Assembly: GCA_003220435.1 (NCBI GenBank)
Contig: QHSL01000014.1
Location: forward strand, 1-46,902
DNA: 46,902 nucleotides
From: Candidatus Rokuibacteriota bacterium
GTDB lineage: Bacteria > Methylomirabilota > Methylomirabilia > Rokubacteriales > CSP1-6
Direction: 5' to 3'
A program made the position numbers and the translations under genes. A model generated the notes under the pieces. The model was not told where the DNA came from. It was given only the letters and a program-made list of their open reading frames with translations, and made no database searches. Below are positions 7,774 through 16,495 of this stretch, piece after piece (positions within the stretch are counted from its first letter, which is position 1; each line of letters starts with the position of its first letter).

Positions 7774-8331
7774 TTGATCGCCGCAGTACTCGTGGGGTTG
7801 TCGGCGTGGCCGGCCATGGCGCAGCCGCTCGACGCGCGGGTCGCTGCCTGCCTGGTCTGCCACGGCGAGAACGGGCAATCGGCGATCGCCGAGGTGCCCT
7901 CGCTCGGTGGGCAGCCGGCCTTCTACCTCCTCATCCAGCTGTTCATGTTCCGGGAACGAATGCGCGTCGTCGAAGTCATGAACGCGACGACCCGAGGGCT
8001 CAGCGACAACGAGTTGCGAAGTCTGGCGGATACCGTGGCCAAGCTGCCGCCGCCGCCACCGGCCGGCGGTCCCACCGATCCCGCCCGCCTGGAACGAGCC
8101 CGCGCGCTCATCGAGCAGCACCGCTGCAACTTCTGCCACAAGAGAGATTATTCGGGTGAAGAGAGTGTTCCCCGCCTGGCCGGTCAGCGAGAGGACTACC
8201 TGGTGAAGGCGCTGCGGCAATACAAGGACAACACGCGCCGCGCCTACGATACCTCGATGGCGGACGTCCTGTACCTGATCAGCGACGAACAGCTCCTCGA
8301 TCTGGCCTACTTTCTGGCGCGCGTCCGCTGA
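7774..8331 (+). CDS. Diheme cytochrome c
   Basis: About 185 residues with a signal sequence ending near PAMAQP and two haem motifs: CLVCH at residues 26-30 and CNFCH near 117-121. A DTSMADVLYLISDEQ segment after the second motif could supply the distal methionine. The two-domain layout resembles cytochrome c4. It probably takes electrons from the PQQ dehydrogenase encoded just upstream. The only in-frame start after the upstream stop at 7753 is TTG at 7774; this leaves a short signal peptide with no basic N-terminus, so the start could be an unrecognised codon a little upstream. Confidence 0.85.
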   Translation: MIAAVLVGLSAWPAMAQPLDARVAACLVCHGENGQSAIAEVPSLGGQPAFYLLIQLFMFRERMRVVEVMNATTRGLSDNELRSLADTVAKLPPPPPAGGPTDPARLERARALIEQHRCNFCHKRDYSGEESVPRLAGQREDYLVKALRQYKDNTRRAYDTSMADVLYLISDEQLLDLAYFLARVR

Positions 8332-8683
8332 CCCCACGCCCGGATCCGAGCTACGGGACGGTGACCTGCGCCGTCGCGGCCGAGCGGCCAGCGGCCACGA
8401 TTGACGGCCTGTCTCGTATCCGTGTCACGCTTGTCACGGTCGGGGGCCGTCTCCCCCCCTTCACCATTTGAAGCGCCTGTCTTTCGGGCCTCAGGGGTCG
8501 GCACGTCGCTTGCTGACCGGGCTACGGCATCGACCGCGGAGCGCGACGTCAGGAGGCCCCGATGACTCGCCGGCTCTCTCGCCGCCGACAACACCTCGAC
8601 TGTGACCGAGAGCAACGAGAGCACAACTGCCGGGCGTCCGACACCACGGTGCAGGTGACGGCGCCCTCGCCGAGGGGGAAGCT
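8332..8683. other. Intergenic region, no gene seen
   Basis: About 350 bases between the cytochrome c and the next + strand gene. Open frames on the minus strand here give low-complexity translations with no family resemblance. No hairpin followed by a T-run and no convincing -35/-10 pair was found. Confidence 0.4.
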
Positions 8684-10105
8684 CTGATCTCGCGTCTCGC
8701 CCCGCTGCTTGTCGCGCTGGCGCTCACGCTTATGTTCACGCCTGGCCCGACGGCGGCGGCTGATGCAACGGTCGAGAACGTGTGGCGAGCGCTACGCGAA
8801 GCACCGTGGGGAGCCACCTTCGAGGAGTGGACCCGGCGAGGCGCAGCCGCGAGCTGTGAGCGTTTCCGCAGCAACGGCGGCTCGAGCACGGCCGACGAGG
8901 AATGGGCCTACCGCTGCCGTGGGGACGACGCCGACGTCGTCCGAGAGTGGTTCTTTTACATCTTCCCCGGCGCTCCCCCGGCGCCGCGGTTCGAGCAGCT
9001 CCGCGCCCGGATCCCGACACCGGTCAGCGCTCCGCCGGACGGCCCCGAGGCATTGCTCGCCAGCCGTCATCGAGCACTCGCCGAGCGGATCTCGGCGCTT
9101 TACGGCAGCGGCGAGCATCCTGAGCCAGTGACGGTGCGCGAGTTCGGCTCAGCGTCGTGGCGCGACATCGTGCGGTGGCGCGCCAACGCCCTGGAGATCG
9201 TGCTCTACATGGACGCGCCGCCCTCGGGACCTTCGTACCTCGGGCTCCTTGCGCGTCACATTGCGCTCCTCACCGCCATCACCGAAGAGTGGCGCGAGCT
9301 CGAGACCAGCCGCATGCCGCCGTCGGCGGAGTGGGTGGCGACGCAGCTCGCTGTTCTGCTCGGTAAGGAGCTCCATACTGCGTTTCCGGACTACCGCGCA
9401 CTGCTCGCCCGCGCCGTGGAGAATCCTACCGATTCGGCCGTGCAGGCGAAGGTCTACGCGCTGGTCCTGGAGCTACTGAAGGCCGCGAAGGCCCACAATG
9501 CCCAACGTCCGGCGCTCCTCCTCGCGGCCGACCATCTCGCGAGCCACCTCGGCAGCCAGGACGAGCGCTCACCCGAGTGGGACGCGCGGCGCCGGGCTCT
9601 GCGAATCGACGGCCTCACGTGGCACTGGTCGCAGCTCGGCGCGAGCTGGTTCTATGCGCACGATCTCCTCTGGCGGATCTGGAAGGAGTACCCGGCGAGC
9701 CCATGGGGGGAGCGAGCCTTTGTACGGCTGCTCGACCTCGGCTGGGACACCAGTGTCGGCTGTCGAAAGGGCAGTGACCAGTTTCGCGAGGTGATCCGCC
9801 AGGGCGAGGCCTTCCTCGCTCGACGTCCTATGAGCCCTGCGCGGGCCGAGGTCAAGTTCCTGGTCGCGCAGTCCTACGAGACGTGGTGGTCGCTGAGCCA
9901 GGCGTCGCGCGAAGATCAGTACGCCGATCCGGCCCGCTATCAGGACGGAGCCACCACGGCCCGGCAGAAGGCGATCGCCGTGTACAAGGACGTACTCGGG
10001 CTGGTTCCCACCGGACCGCCATCGACCTACGCACGGCGGGTCCTGCCTCGACTCGGCCTGGGCTTCCCCACGAACCAGCGGCGGTTCTTCTGCGTCTACG
10101 ACTGA
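8684..10105 (+). CDS. Exported protein of unknown function
   Basis: From the ATG at 8732 the protein has 457 residues and begins inside a hydrophobic segment. Reading 16 codons further upstream to a CTG at 8684 restores a normal signal peptide (ISRLAPLLVALALTLMFTP, then PTAAADA), and GAGGGGGAA lies just before it. I therefore favour a CTG start. The mature part is helical and rich in Trp and Arg, with segments such as AVYKDVLGLVP and a repeat-like SPWGERAFVRLLDLGWD, which suggest TPR-like or other helical repeats. No enzymatic motif was found. The gene stands alone between a + operon and a minus operon. Confidence 0.7.
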   Translation: MISRLAPLLVALALTLMFTPGPTAAADATVENVWRALREAPWGATFEEWTRRGAAASCERFRSNGGSSTADEEWAYRCRGDDADVVREWFFYIFPGAPPAPRFEQLRARIPTPVSAPPDGPEALLASRHRALAERISALYGSGEHPEPVTVREFGSASWRDIVRWRANALEIVLYMDAPPSGPSYLGLLARHIALLTAITEEWRELETSRMPPSAEWVATQLAVLLGKELHTAFPDYRALLARAVENPTDSAVQAKVYALVLELLKAAKAHNAQRPALLLAADHLASHLGSQDERSPEWDARRRALRIDGLTWHWSQLGASWFYAHDLLWRIWKEYPASPWGERAFVRLLDLGWDTSVGCRKGSDQFREVIRQGEAFLARRPMSPARAEVKFLVAQSYETWWSLSQASREDQYADPARYQDGATTARQKAIAVYKDVLGLVPTGPPSTYARRVLPRLGLGFPTNQRRFFCVYD

Positions 10106-10142
10106 TCAACGCTCGCGCGTGACTCACCCTCTTGGCTCGATC

Positions 10143-11012
10143 TCAAAACGTCGCTCCGGAGGCGAGGTAGTGCTCGACGATCTCGGTCCCGGTCGCACGC
10201 CACACACCCTCGTGGCGCAGGATGTAGGCGAGCGCCGAGTCGAGCGCGCCGATGCGGTGGGGGACGCCGATGATGAATGGATGGAGGCAGATGGCCATGA
10301 CGCGTCCAGACTGCGCGCCCTCGCGGTACAGCGTGTCGAACTGGCGGCGGATCATGAGCTCGAATTCGTCCGACGACCGGCCGGCGCGTAGAATCTGCGG
10401 CAGGTCGTTGATCTCCCCGGAGTACGGGATCGAGCACAGGCGCCGGCCTCCGATGTTCATCAGATAGGGCTGATCGTCGTTGATCCAGTCGGCGACGTAG
10501 GTGGCGCCGGCCTCGACGAGGTAATCGAGCGTGTGCCAGCTCTCTTGCAGGCCGGACGACAGCCAGCCCCTCGGGCGCCGGCCCGTCGCCTTCTCGATGC
10601 TTGCAAACGTGGCGAGCACGACCCGCCGCTCCTCTTCAGGAGCCATCCGATTGAGAAGGCGCGCGTTGCTCTGGTTGTGCCCCATGAACTCCCAGCCGAG
10701 CGCGCGGGCGTCCTCGACGACCTGGGGATAGTCGTCGCACGCCTCGGCGTTGAGCGCGACGGTCCCGCGCACGCCGTGACGCGCCATCACCTCCATCATG
10801 CGGAAGATCCCGACGCGATTGCCGTAGTCGCGCGGCGCCCAGTTGATGACGTCGGGCGCCTGGCCGGTACCACCGGGCACCGGCTCGTTCAGCGGAAACG
10901 TCTCGACGTTGGGGATGACCCAGAGCGCGAGGCGCGCGCCGTTCGGCCAGGTGATCGTGGGTCGGCGATTGATCGGGACATAGGGAAACGGCCCGGAGCG
11001 CTGCGGCTGCAT
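10143..11012 (-). CDS. Polysaccharide deacetylase-family hydrolase (PuuE-like)
   Basis: The 289-residue protein matches the NodB-fold subgroup that includes PuuE-type allantoinases. It has WVIPNVETFPLN near residue 31, the RDYGNRVGIFRMMEVMARHG block, GTVALNAEACDDYP, and EFMGHNQSNARLL, which sits where the family has its metal-binding His motif. There is no signal peptide, so it acts in the cytoplasm, unlike true chitin or peptidoglycan deacetylases. C-N hydrolysis of a small amide or ureide is more likely. The ATG at 11012 lies two bases after the stop of the upstream gene (TGAGATG), so translation is coupled; it is the last gene of a four-gene operon. Confidence 0.8.
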   Translation of the reverse strand: MQPQRSGPFPYVPINRRPTITWPNGARLALWVIPNVETFPLNEPVPGGTGQAPDVINWAPRDYGNRVGIFRMMEVMARHGVRGTVALNAEACDDYPQVVEDARALGWEFMGHNQSNARLLNRMAPEEERRVVLATFASIEKATGRRPRGWLSSGLQESWHTLDYLVEAGATYVADWINDDQPYLMNIGGRRLCSIPYSGEINDLPQILRAGRSSDEFELMIRRQFDTLYREGAQSGRVMAICLHPFIIGVPHRIGALDSALAYILRHEGVWRATGTEIVEHYLASGATF

Positions 11013-11013
11013 C

Positions 11014-11967
11014 TCAACGCGTGACCTCGCTCGAAGGGACGGCCACGCCGTGCGCCTGCGCCTGCACCTCGAGGTTGACGAGCCCGAAGGGCGAGGCTGT
11101 CGCGTCCAGCATGCCCCAGCTCTTGAGCCAGTCGAAGGTACGCCGCATCTCGTCGAGGGGAATCGGCGCGGGATCGCACACCACGACGCGGCTCTCGCGG
11201 AGATCGTCGATGGTGAGGGCGGCGATCTCGGGATCATCCTTCCCGTGATAGTCGATGAAATAGTGGAGATAGGCGCGCTTGTTCGCGTTGATGCGGCGCA
11301 CCGCCTCACGCACCGCGCGACTGAACGCGGCATAGGTCTCGGCATCGACCCGCTCGGAGGCGACCTCGGTGCCGTGGAAGAAGGCGGAGCAGATCGGCCG
11401 GCAGCCCTTCTTCTCGGCGAGCGTGAGGTGGGGTTCGGTCAAGGTCGTCGCCTCGACCTCGCCTCGCAACATCGAAGCGAGCCGGAAGCGCGAGCCGTTG
11501 GGGGCCTGGCAGAGCTTGATCATGTCGCGCGGGAGGAACCCTTCGAGCATGTGGAGCGCGATGTAGTGCGTGCCGAAGTAGAAGGGCACGCCGATGGTCC
11601 GGTTGGCGAGCTGCTGCGGGGTGTAGACGGGGGAGTCAGGCGGCACGACCAGCGCCGAATAGGCGATGATGGCGCGTCGGCCGAGCTGGCGACTCTTGAT
11701 ACCTGTTTCCTGGACGCGGCAGTAGTTGCCCCATTCGCAAGCGTTGTACATGTCCGCCTTGCCCTGCTCGAAGAGGCGGCCATGGCTCGCGAACGGGTTC
11801 ACCCCCTTGGGACTCGTGACGTCGAGCTCGGTCTTCTTCTCGACGCCGGCTTCGCGGTCCACCCACTCGACGAGGAGCCCTTCCTTCTCGAACAATCCCT
11901 CGTCGTACGCGACCAGCTCAGCCAGGCCCTGGAATGGCGCGGTGGTCTCCAAAACCAGCTTTCTCAT
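11014..11967 (-). CDS. NMT1/THI5-like substrate-binding protein without signal peptide
   Basis: THI5/NMT1-like proteins have a periplasmic binding fold; importers use them for pyrimidines, taurine or sulfonates, and in yeast the fold is a thiamine-pyrimidine synthase. This 317-residue protein starts MRKLVLETTAPFQGLAELVA, directly in the first strand of the fold. It also has YDEGLFEKEGLLVEWVD, IGVPFYFGTHYIALHMLEGF and ATTLTEPHLTLAEKKGC. The ATG at 11967 is chosen for its GAGGAG Shine-Dalgarno; the frame upstream adds no hydrophobic segment. No permease or ATPase is nearby and the partners are cytosolic enzymes, so it may bind or process a cytosolic compound rather than serve import. Confidence 0.8.
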   Translation of the reverse strand: MRKLVLETTAPFQGLAELVAYDEGLFEKEGLLVEWVDREAGVEKKTELDVTSPKGVNPFASHGRLFEQGKADMYNACEWGNYCRVQETGIKSRQLGRRAIIAYSALVVPPDSPVYTPQQLANRTIGVPFYFGTHYIALHMLEGFLPRDMIKLCQAPNGSRFRLASMLRGEVEATTLTEPHLTLAEKKGCRPICSAFFHGTEVASERVDAETYAAFSRAVREAVRRINANKRAYLHYFIDYHGKDDPEIAALTIDDLRESRVVVCDPAPIPLDEMRRTFDWLKSWGMLDATASPFGLVNLEVQAQAHGVAVPSSEVTR

Positions 11968-11992
11968 GGCGTATCTCCTCATGTCCAGCGAT

Positions 11993-13048
11993 CTAGTAAC
12001 CCCGAGCCCAGTCAATCACGTTGGCGAGCGGTCGCCCGTCCAGATATGCGCGCAGATTGTCGGCGAACACCTCGACGACCCGATGCTGCGCCACATCGGT
12101 ACCACCGGAGACATGCGGCGTAATCAACACGCGCTCGTCCTGCCAGAGACGGCGATCGGGGGCGTGCTCGAACTCCCCGAGGTAGACGTCCAGACCGACG
12201 CCACGCAGCTTCCCCGCCGCCAGCGCGGCGATCAGCGCCTCTTCGTCGATGATCTCCCCGCGGGCGACGTTGACCAGCACCGTTCCCGAACGCATGGCCG
12301 CAAACGCCTCGCGACCAATCAACCCGGTCGTTTCCGGTGTCCACTGACAACAGACGGCCACGAAGTCACTCTCCCCCAGCAGCGTATGGAGATGCGCGGG
12401 ACTTTCGAGACGGCTGAATCCTGAGAGCAAGTCCCCGGCCGATACGTGCCGCCGCGTACCGACGACGCGCATTCCGGCCCCGGCGCAAAGGCTTCCGACC
12501 GCCTGCCCAATGCCGCCGGCGCCGATGACACAGACGGTCTTGCCTTCGACCTGGATCGGCCGATAGGTGCCGTGCTCGAAATGCTGCCGCTGTCGGTCGC
12601 GGTGGGCCCGATGCAAGCCGCGAGCGAAGTGTAGAAAACAGGCCAGGACGTACTCGGCCATGGGCCGGGTATTGCCATGACCGCGCGATGTGGTGACGCA
12701 TACATCGCTGCCCCACAGGTCCCCACGCAGCAAATTGCTGGCCCCCGCCGGGCGTTGATGAAACCACCGTAGCCGTGGCGCCCGCGCCCGTAGATCGAGG
12801 GGGAACGGCCACCCGCCCAGGATCACCTCTGCCTGAGCCAGGAGACGGTCGCGCTCCGCGCGCGTGCTGGTTGGACAGGGGCGCTTTCCCAGGTAGCGCT
12901 CCACGGTCCATTGGGGCCAGGTTTGCCGGATCTCGTCATCGAACCAGCCGCGGGCGTCGATGATACGGAGCCGCGCGTCGAGGCGCGCGATTTGCGCCAG
13001 CTCCTCATCGACGATGGGCTGGATGACGAGGACGTTGACCGTCTGCAT
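11993..13048 (-). CDS. D-isomer-specific 2-hydroxyacid dehydrogenase
   Basis: A 351-residue NAD(P)-dependent enzyme that interconverts 2-oxo acids and D-2-hydroxyacids. It has the split catalytic domain with the central Rossmann domain, GKTVCVIGAGGIGQAVG for nucleotide binding, VNVARGEIIDEEALI carrying the catalytic Arg, and the LITPHVSG block with the acid/base His. The substrate-pocket segment SRGHGNTRPMAEYVL is typical of the GyaR/GhrA branch. The ATG at 13048 follows GAGG. It lies 25 bases upstream of the binding protein and 17 bases downstream of the aldo/keto reductase, in the same operon. Confidence 0.9.
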   Translation of the reverse strand: MQTVNVLVIQPIVDEELAQIARLDARLRIIDARGWFDDEIRQTWPQWTVERYLGKRPCPTSTRAERDRLLAQAEVILGGWPFPLDLRARAPRLRWFHQRPAGASNLLRGDLWGSDVCVTTSRGHGNTRPMAEYVLACFLHFARGLHRAHRDRQRQHFEHGTYRPIQVEGKTVCVIGAGGIGQAVGSLCAGAGMRVVGTRRHVSAGDLLSGFSRLESPAHLHTLLGESDFVAVCCQWTPETTGLIGREAFAAMRSGTVLVNVARGEIIDEEALIAALAAGKLRGVGLDVYLGEFEHAPDRRLWQDERVLITPHVSGGTDVAQHRVVEVFADNLRAYLDGRPLANVIDWARGY

Positions 13049-13065
13049 CGGTCCTCGGGGCGCGG

Positions 13066-13974
13066 CTAGGGTGCGGAGCCCGCGGCAGCGAGGCGACGCT
13101 TGGCCTCGGCATACAGAGCCGGCTGGAGCGGCCCTTGCCGCAGGGCGGCGATATTGTTTTGGAGATGCGCCGGGTTGATCGTTCCCACGATGGTCGTGGC
13201 CATGCCCGGGTGGGTGAAGGTGAAGCGAAGGATGAACTCCATCGGGGTCATGCCCTCGAGCAGGTCATCGAGTCGCGCCTTCTGCCACCGCTCCCATTGC
13301 GTCCCCGCCTGTCCGCCCCCGGATGGGGCACCCTTGGCAGCACCGCCCCTGATGACGATGCCCGCTCCCGAGCCGGCAGCGGTGGCAATCATCGCCTCGT
13401 GCTCGCGCTCCACAGCCGAGTACGGTATCTGAAACACATCGAACACGCCCATCGCGATGTGATCCGCGAGGTGCGGCAACGTGGCGGACATGCCGACGAA
13501 CCGCACCTTGCCCGCCCGCTTGAGTGAGAGCACCGCGCCGAGGGCGTCGTGCTCCTCCAGCGTCTGCTTGGACGGCGAGGCATGGAACTGGAGCACGTCG
13601 ATGTAGTCCGTCTTCATGCGGACGAGGCTCTGTTCGACCCCCGCGATGATATTGTCGCGCGTGAAGACGTGGGGGTTCCGCTGGCCCCGTGGGGCAGGGG
13701 TCGCGCCGACCACACAGCCGCATTTGCTCGCCAGGTAGTACTCGGAGCGCCGGGCCGCAAGGTAGCGCCCGATACGCTCCTCGCTGAGTCCGTAGTCGAT
13801 CGACGTGTCGATGTAGTTGATGCCGGCGTCGAGCACGGCGTGGAGAATGGTTTCTGCTTGCGCCTCGGTGACCTCGCGGCCCCGCGGGGCACCCCGCAGC
13901 TCCATCGCGCCATACCCCAGCATCGTGACCTGAAGCCCAGTCCGTCCGAGTTCTCGTTTCGGGAGATCAGTCAT
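13066..13974 (-). CDS. Aldo/keto reductase
   Basis: A 302-residue NADPH-dependent carbonyl reductase. The tetrad is complete: Asp56 in INYIDTSIDYG, Tyr61 in the same block, Lys84 in YYLASKCG and His131 in DVLQFH. LGRTGLQVTMLGYGAMELRG at the N-terminus and the MATTIVGTINPAHLQNN block near the C-terminus are also family features. A strong AGAGGGGGG Shine-Dalgarno precedes the ATG at 13974, and the frame upstream is not homologous. It is the first gene of the minus-strand operon and is divergent from the Rieske oxygenase, with 191 bases between them. Confidence 0.9.
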   Translation of the reverse strand: MTDLPKRELGRTGLQVTMLGYGAMELRGAPRGREVTEAQAETILHAVLDAGINYIDTSIDYGLSEERIGRYLAARRSEYYLASKCGCVVGATPAPRGQRNPHVFTRDNIIAGVEQSLVRMKTDYIDVLQFHASPSKQTLEEHDALGAVLSLKRAGKVRFVGMSATLPHLADHIAMGVFDVFQIPYSAVEREHEAMIATAAGSGAGIVIRGGAAKGAPSGGGQAGTQWERWQKARLDDLLEGMTPMEFILRFTFTHPGMATTIVGTINPAHLQNNIAALRQGPLQPALYAEAKRRLAAAGSAP

Positions 13975-14020
13975 ATACCCCCCTCTATACAGTCCTTCCC
14001 TTTGTGAGGCCGGTCTCCAT

Positions 14021-14040
14021 CCCAGGCCCCGCGGCCTGGG
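14021..14040. repeat. Perfect inverted repeat in a divergent intergenic region
   Basis: CCCAGGCC-CCGC-GGCCTGGG, an 8-bp perfect stem with a 4-base centre, lies between the aldo/keto reductase and the Rieske oxygenase. It could be an operator for both promoters or a hairpin in the leader of the + strand gene. No T-run follows on either strand, so it is not an obvious terminator. Confidence 0.5.
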
Positions 14041-14165
14041 CGCCGGACCCGCCTCGAGACCCTGATAGTAGATGATCGTCGCGGTCTGGCACAGCGACGG
14101 TCTTTGTTGTAGCTTCATCAGCGCGCGGGAGCAGTTCACCAATCCATGTAGCGAGGAGAGCTGAC

Positions 14166-15467
14166 ATGGCAACCCGAGCGCCCTTCCTGACCACGCACTT
14201 CGGCGCCTACTATCACCGCGAGGTTCCTCAAGAAGATACCGAGCTCACGCATACCGGCCCCGGAACGCCGTGCGGAGAGTACTTGCGCCGTTTCTGGCAG
14301 CCGGTTTGTTTCACTGACGAGCTACGCGATCTTCCGATACGGGTCAGAATCCTCGGGGAGGATCTCGTGGTGTTCCGCGACTTCCGGGGTGCGATCGGCC
14401 TTCTGGAGCTCCATTGTCCGCATCGGGGCACGTCGTTGGAGTTCGGCCTGATCTCCCCGCGAGGAATCCGATGCTGCTACCACGGCTGGCTCTTCGACGT
14501 CGACGGGGCCATTCTCGAGACCCCGGGCGAGCCGGCGACGAGCACGCTGAAGGACCGGCTCTGCCACGGCGCCTATCCCATCCACGAGCACAACGGGATC
14601 GTGTTCGCGTACATGGGACCGCCGGAGGAGCAGCCCGCCTTTCCCGTCTACGATAGCTTCAATCGGCCCGGCTATCGACTGATCCCCGGCCGCAAGTATT
14701 ACTATCCGTGCAACTGGCTGCAGATTCTCGAGAATGCCATGGACCCGGTTCATACGGCGTTTCTCCACACGATCGTCAGCGGCTCCCAGTTCACCGACGA
14801 GTTCGGCAAGGTGCCGGAGCTGGATTTCACCCAGACGCCCGTCGGCATGATCTACATGGCGAGTCGCCGAGTGGGAGACAACATCTGGGCGCGAATGGTC
14901 GAAGCCGTCCTGCCCAACCTCCAGCAAGTGGCGCCGATCTGGGAGAACGGCCACCACGAGCATCCCTTCAGCGGCCCGATGATGAGCCGTTGGATCGTAC
15001 CCGTCGACGACACCAACACCCTGTTCATAGAATTCCGACACGTGAGCGAGACGGCGGGCGTCACACCCGAGTGGTGGGCGAATCGCGATGTCATGTTACC
15101 CGGCCAGCTCGCTTCCGACGCCTACGAGGCGAGTCAGCGGCAACCCGGCGACTACGAGGCTCAGGTCAGTCAGCGGGCAGTCGCCATCCACGGTCTGGAG
15201 CATCTCGGAGCCACGGATCGTGGCGTCATCATGTTCCGGCAGCAGCTCCGGCAAGGTATCCGCGCGGTCACAGCCGGGAAAGCTCCTGATGGCCCGTCGC
15301 GGGTCGCCGGCACGATCACCGCGACGTATTGCAACGACACGGTCGTGCGTGTCCCTCCCGCACCGACGGCGGAGGATGACCAGCAACTCATGCGGGCGAC
15401 TGCGCGGAAGCTCGTCGAATCCTATCTCGCCCGCCCGCCCCTCCTCGTGGGCGGTCGGCCGGGCTGA
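14166..15467 (+). CDS. Rieske [2Fe-2S] aromatic-ring oxygenase, alpha-type
   Basis: This 433-residue protein has an N-terminal Rieske domain with Cys84/His86 (LHCPHRGTSLEFG) and Cys103/His106 (RCCYHGWLFD). The catalytic domain has the mononuclear iron motif in LENAMDPVHTAFLHT near residues 188-202, with Asn, Asp and two His. Such enzymes hydroxylate or demethylate aromatic substrates using electrons from a reductase not encoded here; the single-subunit layout resembles vanillate demethylase or phthalate-type oxygenases. GAGGAG sits seven bases before the ATG. It converges with the VOC gene at 15472, only four bases away. Confidence 0.9.
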   Translation: MATRAPFLTTHFGAYYHREVPQEDTELTHTGPGTPCGEYLRRFWQPVCFTDELRDLPIRVRILGEDLVVFRDFRGAIGLLELHCPHRGTSLEFGLISPRGIRCCYHGWLFDVDGAILETPGEPATSTLKDRLCHGAYPIHEHNGIVFAYMGPPEEQPAFPVYDSFNRPGYRLIPGRKYYYPCNWLQILENAMDPVHTAFLHTIVSGSQFTDEFGKVPELDFTQTPVGMIYMASRRVGDNIWARMVEAVLPNLQQVAPIWENGHHEHPFSGPMMSRWIVPVDDTNTLFIEFRHVSETAGVTPEWWANRDVMLPGQLASDAYEASQRQPGDYEAQVSQRAVAIHGLEHLGATDRGVIMFRQQLRQGIRAVTAGKAPDGPSRVAGTITATYCNDTVVRVPPAPTAEDDQQLMRATARKLVESYLARPPLLVGGRPG

Positions 15468-15471
15468 TTTC

Positions 15472-15909
15472 TCATCGTGACCCTCCGAGGATCTCCGCGA
15501 GCGCCGGGGTGGCCATCCCCGCCTTCCAGGTCGGATCACGGACCTCGAGCAGGTTGCCCGAAGGATCGAGGAAGTACAGCTCGCGGCCGGTGAAGAAGCC
15601 GTGCTCGCGGTAGGTGAGCTCTTCGATCTTCACCCCTCGCTCGTGGAAGAGCCGGACCGCCTTCTCCCATTCCTCCGGCGAGAGCGTGAAGGAGTGATGC
15701 AGGCGGTTGTCCTGCTGGGGGGTCCGGTGGAGCTTCTCCCTGCGCTCGCAGAGCAGGATGTCGTGGCCGCCCACGTGGAAGCACGCCATGTTGGAGTTGC
15801 CCAGCCGGCCGCGATACTCAAGACCGAGCAGATCGCGGTAGAAGCGCTCGCTCTCCTCCAGATCATTGACCGGGATCGACCAATGGGTGACGCCGTCGAT
15901 CTTGAGCAT
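15472..15909 (-). CDS. VOC-superfamily (glyoxalase/dioxygenase-fold) protein
   Basis: A 145-residue protein of the vicinal oxygen chelate fold. It starts with the beta-alpha-beta unit GVTHWSIPVNDLEESERFYR, has a second module beginning near LHHSFTLSPEEW, and ends with FFTGRELYFLDPSGNLLEVRD. The His near residue 9, the HHSF block and the terminal Glu are the usual metal ligands. Members include glyoxalase I, fosfomycin resistance enzymes and extradiol dioxygenases. GAGGAC lies directly before the ATG. It follows the second VOC gene by 17 bases. Confidence 0.85.
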   Translation of the reverse strand: MLKIDGVTHWSIPVNDLEESERFYRDLLGLEYRGRLGNSNMACFHVGGHDILLCERREKLHRTPQQDNRLHHSFTLSPEEWEKAVRLFHERGVKIEELTYREHGFFTGRELYFLDPSGNLLEVRDPTWKAGMATPALAEILGGSR

Positions 15910-15926
15910 GTCCTCACCCCGTTAGA

Positions 15927-16337
15927 TCACGACGTGCCATCCCAGCCCGTGTGGGAGATGTCGAAGACCACCTCGTCGGGGCCCGCCCACTTCATCTCGA
16001 AGTTGCGGTGACGGCCGGACGGCAGCGGGGCGTCGATCCCTTCCTTCTGGGTCAGTCTCTTCCCCTGGGCCGCCTCCAGTTGCCGAGAGGCGTCGCCGAG
16101 GTCGTCCACCTCGACACCGAAGTGGTGGATGCCGCTGTAGTTGGGTCCATTGGCTCCCACGTCGGCGTCCTGGTCGGTCTTCCAGTTGAGGATGGCCAGA
16201 TTGATCGCGCCATCGGTCAAGAACACCGCGCCGCTCGGGCTGCGGCGGATCTCCTTCCATCCGAAAGCAGCCTTGTAGAACGCCGCGACCTCGTCGGGGT
16301 TACCGGTGGTCAGTGCGATGTGCTTGATCCTCGCCAT
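15927..16337 (-). CDS. VOC-superfamily protein
   Basis: A 136-residue VOC protein, different from its downstream neighbour. It starts MARIKHIALTTGNPDEVAAF, carries FYKAAFGWKEI, GAINLAILN, the mid-protein SGIHHFGVEVDDLGDA block, and ends with DEVVFDISHTGWDG. A GGAGGAGG Shine-Dalgarno fixes the ATG at 16337. The pair of VOC genes beside a Rieske oxygenase suggests a small catabolic island for an aromatic compound, with one as a possible extradiol dioxygenase; this is inference, and the sequence does not distinguish lyase from dioxygenase. Confidence 0.85.
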   Translation of the reverse strand: MARIKHIALTTGNPDEVAAFYKAAFGWKEIRRSPSGAVFLTDGAINLAILNWKTDQDADVGANGPNYSGIHHFGVEVDDLGDASRQLEAAQGKRLTQKEGIDAPLPSGRHRNFEMKWAGPDEVVFDISHTGWDGTS

Positions 16338-16432
16338 GCCGTCCTCCTCCCTTTCATCGTGCCGCCTCGGTCTCTGCCTGGCGTCGCGCGGCAACAGTAG
16401 CACGGGTCCCGCGCACGTCGCCTCGAGTCCTC

Positions 16433-16448
16433 CTTGACCCTCGTCAAG
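16433..16448. promoter_or_regulatory. Inverted repeat upstream of the cyclase-AAA gene
   Basis: CTTGAC-CCTC-GTCAAG is a perfect 6-bp inverted repeat 47 bases before the cyclase start, in the divergent region with the VOC genes. The left arm contains TTGACC, a possible -35. The best -10 (CATAAC) is only 15 bases further, so the promoter call is weak; the repeat could be an operator. Confidence 0.35.
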
Positions 16449-16495
16449 CGGCAGCATAACCTCTTTGCGGCTGGACATTTTAGCGAGCATTCAGC

